Part shown: positions 24,463 through 33,560 of the stretch, in pieces | How the letters are laid out: each line of letters begins with the position of its first letter | Numbering within the stretch: position 1 is the first letter of the stretch | Source: Eurosta solidaginis | Taxonomy: Eukaryota > Arthropoda > Insecta > Diptera > Tephritidae | NCBI RefSeq assembly: GCF_040869045.1 | Contig: NC_090319.1 | Coordinates: 287,095,693 to 287,159,692 of the forward strand | Reading direction: 5' to 3' | Length of the DNA stretch: 64,000 nucleotides | Program-made: the position numbers and the translations under genes | The notes under the pieces: model-generated | What the model saw: the letters and a program-made list of their open reading frames with translations, nothing else | Database searches by the model: none | What the model was told of the DNA's origin: nothing

Positions 24463-25234
24463 GCGTGAGAAATCGAAGTTGACTTGAAGGATTTGTTTCA
24501 TATGTAGTCATAAGTATGCCATTATTAAATGCGCTTCTGCACTGCTTAATAGAGGTTTGATTTTTACTACAGCCGATAATATTGCATACCCGCCCATTGC
24601 TCATAGTGCATTCCTTTATTATACTAAAAGAATTATAAAATAAAATTTTTATTGCATTTTTTGTATCGAGTATCATAATCCAGGGCAACATTTACTTTGC
24701 CACTCCTTTTGATATTTTAATTCGTAATTGGAGAAGAGAGCTTAAGAGATAAATGCAAATCGAATGTTAACTCACAGAGCTGGCGAGTATTGGCAACTAT
24801 CGCGCATGTGAAATATGAGTGTGCTCTCGAAACTCTCAATATTGTGTTATAGGTCTTTTGCAGGATTTAAGAAAAACTTATGAGATATTAAGCTCGATTT
24901 GTTATTATTATATTCAATAGGAAGAACCATTTCTAAATCAAGTATATCTCGTGCGCCAATATGCAAAATAATTTGTGTGTAGGGTTGCCAAGTGCTATTA
25001 ATTTAAAACTTAATCTTGCTTGCAGTTGATATTTGAACGGAATGAAAAGATTTAGCTGTGGGAAAAAATGTGTGCAACAAAAATTTGAAAACAGATCAAC
25101 CATGATATTTTTCTAAAAAAGGCATCGATAATATAATTTTGGTGACTAAGAGGAAATTAATCAAATATTAAGGTTTGTGCTCTTTCCCCTACTGAAGCTC
25201 ATTACTATAAATAATACAATAGCAAAATTTGAAA
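24463..25234. other. gene-free stretch
   Basis: Nothing recognised. Confidence 0.5.
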
Positions 25235-25790
25235 CAAACAGTTTAAAAGGGTGGCGTACACTGAAGATGCCAGGATACTAGTTTCAGGTCACTTTCCTTC
25301 TATAACGAGTTAAATAATGTAAAGAACGTTGGCAAAACTACGTTAGTGGGCACAAGGATGTGGCCTTAGGCTAACTGTAGACAAAGCGGATTTACTACTC
25401 TTTACAAGAAAGTACATACCGCCTACTTTTTAGCTGCTAAGCTAAGCGGCAGCAAGAACGACCTCGTCTCCTGGTGCGAATGAATAAAACATTATCCAAA
25501 CTAAGTAGGAAAGATTCTTTTTATTGTGTTGATTTTCCAAAAGGGCGGGCAATTGATGTATATTGGAACGGTTTTCCGTCATCCCTTGTCAAATTTGGTT
25601 TGTTCAGTAGGAAATGTGGTCGCAAGCCCAAGATGTGACCATGGTTGTATGAATCGGTGGTGCGACCTGTGCTGAGCTATGGCTCTATACTGTGATGAAA
25701 TGCTCTTCGAGGGAACTACAATATTACCAGAAAGTGCAGTACATAGCGCCACCAGAGCTTGTCGCACCTTTTTCTTCTTGTAGCAGTACT
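25235..25790 (+). mobile_element. I-like non-LTR retrotransposon fragment (RT palm and thumb), decayed
   Basis: Broken frames near 25,255-25,430 read YTEDARILVSGHFPS...RTLAKLR, then VDKADLLLFTRKY, which corresponds to the catalytic YADD (here YTED) and following palm of I/Jockey-group RTs. Near 25,650-25,740 the thumb motif VVRPVLSYGSIL appears. Stops interrupt all frames. A shorter copy of the same segment, with an additional deletion, lies at 32,890-33,240 in the same orientation. Confidence 0.65.
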
Positions 25791-25867
25791 TGTCATACCT
25801 GTCTCCAATTAAAAATTATACATATAGTAAATTGTTAAATAAGTTAAAGCTTTTAGCATATACAAAT

Positions 25868-27673
25868 TTTTATTTTTTTATTTTTATTTTGTTACGAGTT
25901 AAGATGGGATAGGACAGTTTTCCTTATAGTAAAAAGTGAATCCGTTATATCAAATGAATTCGAATGAGAGTTAAAATCATGACACAACCACCGAAAAGGT
26001 TCATTTAATTCGAAATTAGTTCTGGACTGCCTCAAAAGAAGAGGTGTGTAGTGTCTTGACGCTCGTGATGGAACATTGAAGTTTACTTCGTTCAAAAGAA
26101 AGTGTCTAGAAATTAGTCCATTCAGTAGTTTAGCCATAAATAATACGCCTAGCATTTCTCTACGACTAGCGAGAGTTGGAAGATTGATAACCTTTAACCG
26201 ACCAGTATAAGGTGGAAGATTATATGCAGAGTCCCAATGAAAATTCCTTAAAGAAAAAAGTAAAAATTGCCTCGGTATTGACTCAAGCCTATCTGCATGA
26301 ACATGATATCGCGGATTCCAGACTATTGATCCGTATTCTAGTATCGGACTAACTAATGTGGTAAAAAGGGCTTTGGTTACATAAGGTCACTAAATTCTTT
26401 AGATCATCTCTTCACGAATGATAGAACACCTCTAGCCTTATTGGCAGTAGTCATAATATGAAGATTGACTCCCAAGTCAATCAAATAATTTAATGATCCA
26501 AGACAAAAATTATTAATTACGTAATAAGCTGCTGGCAAAGATCTTCGAAAGAGGCACATGAATTTACATTTATTGATGTTCAGCGGCATTGAATTCATTT
26601 TGCTCCAAGCAACTAAGCAGTTTAAATCCGCTTGAAGCAAGTGACGTTCACCAATAGACGCATAGGACCTAAAAAGTTTTACATCATCAGCATACATTAA
26701 AATTTTGGAATATTTTATTGTGGTACAGATATCATTAATAAATAGCAAGAACATAATTGGACCGAGATGACTGCCCTGTGGGTCGCCAGAGGGAACATTA
26801 ATAACATTTGAAAGAGTATTTTTAAAAATTACTTTTTGTGCTCTACCGCAGAGATACGAAGAGATCCACTGGGTGAGACCACGTTGGAAGCCAAGCCGAT
26901 CAAGCTTGTGGATAAGCAAGGAGTGGGAAACTTTCTCAAATGCTTTACTGAAATCAGTGTATATAACATCGGTGTGAAGATTTTCTCTAAATCCATTAGA
27001 AACATGAGTTGTGAATTCAAGTAGGTTTGTAATGGTAGATTTGCCTTTACAGAACCCGTGCTGTGAATCTGTAATCAACGTAGAAATGGAAAATGTTAGC
27101 TGATTAGTAACAATGGCTTCAAATACCTTCGGGATAGCAGGCAATTTTGCAATTCCTCGATAATTTTCTACACATGGCCTACTGCCGTTTTTATGAAGGT
27201 GCTTAAGAAAAGATTCCTTCCATGCAGCAGGAAAAACTCCATGTTTTAAGGACATATTGAATAAGTCAGTTAAGGGCTGATAAATATGTTCAGCGCATTT
27301 TTTAAGAAAACATATGGGAATAAGGTCAGGACCGTATTTGTAAGATTCCTTCAAAGACGTTAAATGTGAAAAAACCTCCTCAGGAGATATTGCAGGTATA
27401 TTATATACGTTAACTGATTTAAGTTGATACGGGTATTCATTAGACAAGGAAATTAATTCAGGGGAATAGTTGGAATTGAAAAATTATGCAAAGAAGTTGG
27501 CAATATCTTGATCGTCGCTAGAGAAATCATCACGGTATTTCATACCAGAAGGAAACCCTTTAACACTACATTAAGAGTTTACGAAAACATAGAAAGCTTT
27601 CGGATTGCAAGTTATTTTCTTCTTCATCGAACAGAGATAGGTATTATACCACTTTTTGTTTAATTCAAAATAT
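25868..27673 (-). mobile_element. Jockey-like non-LTR retrotransposon, 3' part (left of nested LTR element)
   Basis: It runs from the A-rich 3' tail (T/TTTTA tract on plus at 25,868-25,891) through the thumb and RT to the pre-RT region, where it stops abruptly at the LTR start (27,674). The missing upstream part continues at 30,353-30,790 on the same strand, so the element is split by the LTR element. Upstream of the long RT frame, around 27,470-27,670, further in-family sequence is readable but carries stops. It shares the RT and 3' region with the 5.3-6.8 kb relic. Confidence 0.9.
26404..27447 (-). pseudogene. Jockey-like reverse transcriptase, 347-codon reading frame
   Basis: This is the longest recognisable coding stretch in the window. 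Its product would copy the element's RNA into DNA at a nicked target. RT motifs appear in order: ENYRGIAKLPAIPK (about 94-107), SQHGFCKGKST (128-138), the palm motif YTDFSKAFEKVSH (163-175) with the first catalytic Asp, DPQGSHLGP (222-230; the family norm is VPQGS) and MYADDVKLF (251-259) with the YADD box intact. Compared with the 5.9 kb copy, about eight residues (the MMDSKLSF region) are missing near residue 320, and the frame ends soon after VKR at its end. The start ATG is in-frame, but the natural ORF2 would extend upstream through the pre-RT and endonuclease. It is a fragment of a dead element, not a host gene. Confidence 0.9.
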
Positions 27674-28169
27674 TGTTACGAATGTTGGCAACACTAAGGG
27701 GTACTGCCATCTCTATGCCGATGCTAAGCAGTGACGTGAATGCACAGCAATAATTTAATCATTTTGTCTACACCTATGTACGTACACGCAGCAGAGAAGA
27801 GATGCACAAACACATGCAGATATCTCATCTGAGATGCTCCTAAAGGTATGCAATTGTGATTGTTGAAGTGTCGCTCACACATACAAGCGCATGGGGTATG
27901 GGAGAAGCTATAAAAATTATACATATGTAGTTGTAGCTGAGAAATTTATAACTAACTAGTAAGTTCTGGAATTAGAAAAGCTTAGAAATATGCAACGAGG
28001 AGGTCGGACAGTATAAAAGGGGGACAACAGTCGAGGCGAGCGATAAGTTTCATTTAAGCTATCAGTCAGTTAGGTTATTAAGCAAGCTAGTTGCAAAGTA
28101 TAAGCGTTATTGTGAAGTACTTTAATAAAGGCCATTTTCCATTATTCAATATTGGAGTTATTTATTCAA
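27674..28169 (+). repeat. 5' LTR
   Basis: It starts TGTTACGAATG. It contains a TATA box (TATAAAA at 28,012-28,018) and a polyadenylation signal AATAAA (28,124-28,129), so transcription would start in its 3' part. It ends TTATTCAA. The final CA present in the 3' LTR is missing, which places the deletion junction here. Confidence 0.92.
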
Positions 28170-28194
28170 GATTCAGTTTGAGAAGACCGGAGCA

Positions 28195-28866
28195 GTGAAC
28201 AACTGGAGTGCTGAAGATAAAGTTGCTGCACTATTCGTGGCATTGAAAGGATCTGCTGCTGAAATCCTACAGACGATTCCTGAAGGAAAGCGGAACAACT
28301 ACGAAACATTGATGAGCGCTCTAGAGAGGCGATACGGAAGCGAACACAGGAAGCAGATACACCAAAAAGAGTTGCAATACCGCTACCAAAAAGCTAATGA
28401 GACTTTGCAGGAATTTGCGTCAGATGTTGAAAGGTTCGCTCATTTGGCAAATGCGGACGCATCCGTGGAGTACACTGAAAGAGTAAAGATCCAGAGCTTT
28501 ATAAATGGCATACGGGACGTCGAAACAAAGCGAGCTACATACGCAAACGCAAAGCCAACATTCGCAGAAACGGTATCACATGCTCTGATTCAGGAAACAG
28601 CGTCGTTTCTGTGTAAGCCAGCGTTCAAAGCACGCCGTGTAGAAGTAGAAAGGCCAGAGTGGGTAGACGCAATATTGGAGGCGCTGAAAGGATCGCAAAA
28701 GCGGAGTGATAGAGTTATCAAATGCTTCAAATGCGGGAAGCCCGGTCACATTGCACGTCATTGCGATTTTGGTCCTAATAGTTCCAACAATGTGGGCGGC
28801 CGTAAACGCAAAGCTGGAAGAGATGTAAAGAACGAAAACTTGCCACAGCTATTGAATGTCCTGTGA
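28195..28866 (+). pseudogene. Gag (capsid/nucleocapsid), N-terminally truncated
   Basis: This frame encodes the retrotransposon structural protein that forms the particle and binds RNA. The product (about 223 residues from the first listed codon, a GTG) has the Gag core (VAALFVALKGSAAEILQ near residue 10, the ERRYGSEHRKQIHQKEL block near 44-60, LQEFASDVERF near 71-81). Near the C-terminus it has one CCHC zinc knuckle, CFKCGKPGHIARHC at 177-190, followed by a basic tail. The frame is open leftwards into the LTR without an ATG, so the true start was lost in the 5' deletion. It overlaps the protease frame by 4 nt in the -1 direction, which fits expression by ribosomal frameshift in an intact ancestor. 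Confidence 0.9.
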
Positions 28867-29243
28867 TATCTGTGTCGCAAATTGGAATAAAATGGAGCAG
28901 TCTTGCTGTAGAAGGAAAGCTGGATGGCAAGGAGCGTGTACTGACTGTAGATACGGGCGCATCTCATTACTTAATCCGATCTGACTTGGTCAACAGGAGA
29001 GTAAAACCGTTACCTGGAGCAAGGTTGCGTACGGTCACTGGCGAGTATAACCAAGTCCAAGGAGAAGTGGTATGTGAGGTATTAATTGGAAAGCTTCTAC
29101 ACAAATTCATTGTGGCGGAGATTGTTGATGAAGTCATATTGGGAGTGGACTTCTTAGTTGACCATGACATCAAGATCGATATGTGGAGAAAAATTATGCA
29201 CTGTAAGAACCAGGATATACCACATAACTTTAGTTTGGAGTAA
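28863..29243 (+). pseudogene. retrotransposon aspartic protease
   Basis: The first part of Pol would cleave the Gag and Pol polyproteins. The product contains the active-site motif VDTGAS (Asp at about residue 30) and the second conserved hydrophobic-Gly block VILGVDFL (91-98), as in retropepsins. The frame lies -1 relative to Gag, overlaps its end by 4 nt and begins at a GTG, so it was expressed as part of a fusion. It ends at a stop at 29,241-29,243. The RT that should follow is deleted. Confidence 0.85.
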
Positions 29244-29267
29244 GGGTTCAGCAGTAATCGGGTACTG

Positions 29268-29771
29268 GTGGAGAAGACTCGACAAAAACCACGAAATTCA
29301 AAGGTAAAGGTTGATGGAACAAATGGGCCAAACAAATCAAAACCGAAGGTACCTGTGAGAGAAACATTGGCATTGAAAAGACCTAACGGACGTACTAAAA
29401 CGAAGGAAAGAATTTCGCAGGAAGAATGCAAGGGTGGTTTCAAGCCAGGGCACACTACGGTTGTGAAGCGTCGGAACGATACTGATTATGGATGGCAAAT
29501 CTGTCCAGTGCAAGCTCTACGAAGTAGTTCATTGGCCAAACAACAGAGTGTGAAGGAATGAACCAGGGTATTGAGTAGTACGATTAAACACAGGTACGAT
29601 GAGAACAATAATTCGAAAGGTTTCTTGGCGGGAGATTTGGTACTGTTATACAACCCTTACCGGCGGAAAGGTGTTCCATCCAAATTTCGGTGCAGTTGGG
29701 AAGGCCCGTACAAAGTTGTGCAGAAGATCAGTGACACCATCTACCGCATACAAACCATTGGGAAACCATGA
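29268..29771 (+). pseudogene. residual Pol: deletion junction and integrase C-terminal domain
   Basis: Two frames cover this part. The first (29,268-29,561) is a basic, unrecognised stretch that may hold the linker after the protease joined to late Pol sequence. The second (29,571-29,771) encodes the integrase C-terminal module: GDLVLLYNPYRRKG, FRCSWEGPYKVV and IYRIQ, typical of Ty3/gypsy integrases. An in-frame TGA at 29,769-29,771 is followed in the same frame by VVHLDMLAAF, the expected end of the protein. The RT, RNase H and integrase catalytic core are therefore deleted, and the remaining tail carries a stop. Confidence 0.8.
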
Positions 29772-29853
29772 TGTAGAAGAGTGGTACATTTGGATATGCT
29801 GGCAGCGTTTAGATCGAGAGATCGTCCCGATCAGACTTAGCTGCATTGTTACG

Positions 29854-30352
29854 TGTTACGAATGTTAGCAACACTAAGGGGTACTGACATCTCTATGCCG
29901 ATGCTAAGCAGTGACGTGAATGCACAGCAATAATTTAATCATTTTGTCTACACCTATGTACGTACACGCAGCAGAGAAGAGATGCACAAACACATGCAGA
30001 TATCTTATCTGAGATGCTACTAAAAGTATGCAATTGTGATTGTTGAAGTGTCGCTCACACATACAAGCGCATGGGGTATGGGAGAAGCTATAAAAATTAT
30101 ACATCTGTAGTTGTAGCTGAGAAATTTATAACTAACTAGTAAGTTCTGGAATTAGAAAAGCCCAGAAAAATGCAACGAGGAGGTCGGACAGTATAAAAGG
30201 GGGACAACAGTGGAGGCGAGAGATCAGTTTCATTTAAGCTATCAGTCAGTTTGGTTATTAAGCAAGCTAGTTGCAAAGTATAAGCGTTATTGTGAAGTAC
30301 TTTAATAAAGGCCATTTTTCCATTATTCAATATTGGAATTATTTATTCAACA
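29854..30352 (+). repeat. 3' LTR
   Basis: It starts TGTTACGAATG and ends TTATTCAACA. TATAAAA lies at 30,192-30,198 and AATAAA at 30,304-30,309. A relative of this LTR is present as a solo copy on the opposite strand at 38,239-38,684, which supports the TG...CA boundaries. Confidence 0.93.
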
Positions 30353-30790
30353 GTTTAGTAATTCGAGCTTAGCAGAAGGTTGCAAATAAGAGGATTTGCA
30401 GTAAATTCGTTACAATATTTATGACGCCATATAGAGTACTTCAAGTTGTCACAGTGTGAACGCGTCTTCTTGCACAGCTCGAAGGAACGCGATTTTTTAT
30501 TTTTTAAAGATTTCAGCTCTTTGGTAAACCATATTTGGACTAGTTCAGTGGAAACACGTTTACGCTTAGGAACGTGTCTTTTCACAATAGCGTTAATAAG
30601 TGTATTGAAGTCCGAAACGTTTTTGTCAATATCTGCACCGTATTTGGGCCAAACTACTGTAGATAAAATTTGGTTAAGTTTATTAAAATTAGCCTTCGCA
30701 AATTCAAATCTAAAAATAGAGTCGTATACAGTGGTAATGCAACTCCGAGCACTTTTTTTCAATTCGTAAACTGTTTCCAGGGAAGGGGAA
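30353..30790 (-). mobile_element. Jockey-like retrotransposon, pre-RT part (right of nested LTR element)
   Basis: The minus-strand frame (30,355-30,762, about 135 residues) has the basic, Lys/Arg-rich composition of the segment between endonuclease and RT in Jockey-group ORF2. Blocks include FNTLINAIVKRHVPKRKR and VQIWFTKELKSLKNKKSR. It ends exactly at the LTR boundary, and the sequence left of the LTR element (27,673 and below) continues the same protein region on the same strand. The endonuclease is not present to the right, so the element is also 5'-truncated. Confidence 0.85.
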
Positions 30791-30874
30791 ATCTAAATTT
30801 AAAAAGTAAATTGGTCACGTGTACGTAAGAACAAATTAGTTTTAACCTTTTTTTTTTTGGAATAAATGTATTTA

Positions 30875-31065
30875 AATTTTCTATTTAGTAATTGGGGAAA
30901 AATTTAAACAACGTGACATCAGGACGGGCAAGGAGACAGCTTTTTTCCGGGAGGAAGGGCTTTGAAGAGATTTACAAGTTATAATCGAAACAGCTGTCGC
31001 CTTTTCCGTCCTTATGTTACGTTGTTTAAATTGTTCCCAAATTATTAAATAAATTAAAAAATTAA
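30875..31065. mobile_element. small MITE with about 55-bp terminal inverted repeats
   Basis: The left arm (about 30,890-30,945) and right arm (about 30,988-31,043) are inverted copies. The left reads TTTAAACAACGTGACATCAG and so on; the reverse complement of the right reads TTTAAACAACGTAACATAAG. They include the GGACGG...GACAGC block. Weaker AT-rich complementarity extends outwards to about 30,875 and 31,065. The loop is about 40 bp. It has no coding capacity. A clear target duplication was not identified. Confidence 0.75.
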
Positions 31066-31429
31066 AAACTGCTTCAAATAAATGTTTTCATACATTTAAA
31101 GCAATACGGGCAATCCCCGATTAACTCATACAAGTATTTAAATTTTGTTTGTTGTTTTAACAAACCTTGATACAACTGCCTTGATACAAATGTCGTCATT
31201 GGTTTTATTTAAATTTTTTTAATTTTAATAGTTTGGCTGATATTTCACCTGCATGATTAGTGTCCCGTACAAACGGATGCTTTTATGCAAGTTTCCACAC
31301 CCATGTACAAATATTTCAAGTGCAGGTTTCTATTTTTATTTAGACATGTATCACACAATATAAATGCACTAAATACTTCGTCTGAAAAAGATATAGTTAT
31401 TCTTTAGAAATGAAAAAAATGTTTACGAT

Positions 31430-31567
31430 TTGTCCCTTACCAACCGTGGAATGCTCCAGTGGCAATTATTGTGAAGAACTTGTGGAATATTATTACCTTC
31501 GCTTAGTGCTTCAACGCTGCCTCCGTTAAAGAAAACGTAGGAGCCCTCTAGAATCTGGACAGTCTCT
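31430..31567 (-). mobile_element. RTE-like fragment next to the 94-bp array
   Basis: It matches about 11,500-11,600 of the RTE-like copy (shared CGCTGCCTCCGTT, then the AATCT...CTCTG..GAC phrases). It is the single-copy continuation of the sequence that is amplified immediately to the right. Confidence 0.65.
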
Positions 31568-32628
31568 GAACAATGATAACCAGATCGCCCTTTTCGTTCT
31601 GGCAGAAATATTACCCGTGTTTGAAACTTTCTTGTTTCAATTTTTCATCTGAGCACTCCATGAACAATGATAACCAGATCGCCCTTTTCGTTCTGGCAGA
31701 AATATTACCCGTGTTTGAAACTTTCTTGTTTCAATTTTTCATCTGAGCACTCCCTGAACAAGGGAAACCAGATCGCCCTTTCCGTTCTGGCAGAAATTTT
31801 ACCCGTGTTTGAAACTTTCTTGTTTCAATTTTTCATCTGAGCACTCCATGAACAAGGGTAACCAGATCGCCCTTTTCGTTCTGGCAGAAATTTTATCCGT
31901 GTTTGAAACTTTCTTGTTTAAATTTTTCATCTGAGCACTCCATGAACAAGGGTAACCAGAATGCCCTTTTCGTTCTGGCAGAAATATTACCCGTGTTTGA
32001 AACTTTCTTGTTTCAATTTTTCATCTGAGCACTCCCTGAACAAGGGAAACCAGATCGCCCTTTCCGTTCTGGCAGAAATTTTACCCGTGTTTGAAACTTT
32101 CTTGTTTCAATTTTTCATCTGAGCACTCCATGAACAAGGGTAACCAGATCGCCCTTTTCGTTCTGGCAGAAATTTTATCCGTGTTTGAAACTTTCTTGTT
32201 TCAATTTTTCATCTGAGCACTCCATGAACAAGGGTAACCAGATCGCCCTTTTCGTTCTGGCAGAAATTTTATCCGTGTTTGAAACTTTCTTGTTTCAATT
32301 TTTCATCTGAGCACTCCATGAACAAGGGTAACCAGAATGCCCTTTTCGTTCTGGCAGAAATTTTACCCGTGTTTGAAACTTTCTTGTTTCAATTTTTCAT
32401 CTGAGCACTCCCTGAACAATGATAACCAGATCGCCCTTTTCGTTCTGGCAGAAATTTTACCCGTGTTTGAAACTTTCTTGTTTCAATTTTTCATTTGAGC
32501 ACTCCCTGAACAAGGGTAACCAGATCACCCTTTTCGTTCTGGCAGAAATTTTACCCCTGTTTGAAACTTTCTTGTTTCAATTTTTCATTTAAGCACTTCC
32601 TGAACAAGGGTAACCAGAATGCCCTTTG
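31568..32628. repeat. 94-bp tandem array, 11.3 copies, derived from an RTE-like retrotransposon
   Basis: Units begin with GAACAA at 31,568, 31,662, 31,756, 31,850, 31,944, 32,038, 32,132, 32,226, 32,320, 32,414, 32,508 and (partial) 32,602, with no indels at all. Each unit contains AACCAGATCGCCCTTTTCG, TTCTGGCAGAAAT, GTGTTTGAAACTTTC and CATCTGAGCACTCC. These align with 11,585-11,690 of the RTE-like copy (TCTAAGCACTCTGTGGAC, AAGGTCGCCGTTTTCGTTC, GGTCTTAAAACCTTC). Since 94 is not a multiple of 3 the array cannot be a repeated peptide. Units 3-5 and 6-9 share diagnostic variants, a hint of higher-order structure. Confidence 0.95.
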
Positions 32629-32889
32629 TGTTGTATATGTGGATTGTATATGTGGATTTTTCTTTTTTCTTTTAGAAAAAGGTGTGATAATCAACCGATT
32701 TTGTGGTTCTTGTCTTAACAATTCTATTCTGTTGAGACCACCGATTTTTCTGGTTGACTTAATTAGGATATAAAAGAAATCGATGGGCGCTACCGATTAA
32801 GTCGATAGTGGCTACCGAAAAAAATGTGTTAGTTTTTCGAGAAGTTCCCCCCAAAATGCCTCTCTGGATCCGCCCAAGTATATAATAGT

Positions 32890-33240
32890 AAAATTTTAAA
32901 CAAGAAGCTTGAAAAGCATGGCGTACACTGAAGATGCCAGGATCCTAATTTCAGGTCACTTCCTTTCTATGTTGAGTAACATCATGAAAAGAACATTGGC
33001 CAAACTACGTAAGTGAACACAAGAATGTCACCGTAGGCTACAAACCACCTACTTTTGAGCTGCTAAGCTAAACGGCAGCAAAAACAACTATAACTAATGA
33101 TAGTATATATCTTACAAACTAAATAGGAAAGCGTGCATCGATAGGCAGGACCAGAAGGCTTCTATTCCTTTTTATGCTAGTAATTAGGTGTTTAGTGGGA
33201 AATGCGCTGGCGCCACCAGAGCTTGTCGTATTTCTTTCTT
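32890..33240 (+). mobile_element. I-like retrotransposon RT fragment, further deleted copy
   Basis: It matches the 25,235-25,790 fragment: GGCGTACACTGAAGATGCCA and the following block, CTGCTAAGCTAAACGGCAGC, and later GCGCCACCAGAGCTTGTCG. Most of the thumb region present at 25.5-25.7 kb is missing. No open frame remains. Confidence 0.65.
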
Positions 33241-33394
33241 TTTATAGTAGTGCTTGTCATGGTGGTTTCGCAATATTTTTAATCGCCGTTTCAATTGACT
33301 GGCACATACACTGCACATCGGCATGAACCACAATAAGGCAAAATAAGTCTAATATAAATGCGTTTGTTGTTGCAGTTGTATTAACGATAAAGAC

Positions 33395-33560
33395 ACTCCC
33401 CGAATGTTTTGGGGAGTGCTATCGATCTTGATGGTCCTTGGTTGGTTATAGATCCGGTTCATTCTGGTAACAAAATACCATTAAGGTACTAGCCCGACCA
33501 TTTCGGGAGCGATTAAAATTACCACATTAAACCTTCTAGGCCTTTCCTTAAACTTTTGGT
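33395..33560 (+). repeat. dispersed repeat shared with 4.5 kb
   Basis: It contains the hairpin ACTCCCC...GGGGAGT (about 33,394-33,418), then the block GATCCGGTTCATTCTGGTAA and TACTAGCCCGACCATTTCGG. It is the better-preserved counterpart of 4,490-4,690. The family is abundant in flies as far as I recall; the name is unknown to me. Confidence 0.55.

Larger units (their letters stand above)
27674..30352 (+). mobile_element. Ty3/gypsy-type LTR retrotransposon, internally deleted, nested in a Jockey-like element
   Basis: Two direct LTRs of about 497 bp flank a 1.7 kb interior that encodes the C-terminal two thirds of Gag, an aspartic protease and the C-terminal tail of integrase. RT, RNase H and the integrase core are absent. 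The left LTR runs straight into Gag-coding sequence without a primer-binding site or leader, so a second deletion removed the LTR edge, the leader and the Gag N-terminus. By eye the LTRs differ at about 14-15 positions plus one indel, roughly 3%, so the insertion is relatively recent. No clear 4-6 bp target duplication was found. It interrupts a Jockey-like ORF2 in the opposite orientation. Confidence 0.92.

Noticed and set aside
27660..30365. Target-site duplication for the LTR element
   Set aside because: The bases next to the LTR ends (AATAT left, GTTTA right) do not match, so no duplication is claimed.
31568..32628. CRISPR-like regular array
   Set aside because: The whole 94-bp unit is repeated with no unique spacers, and the genome is eukaryotic.
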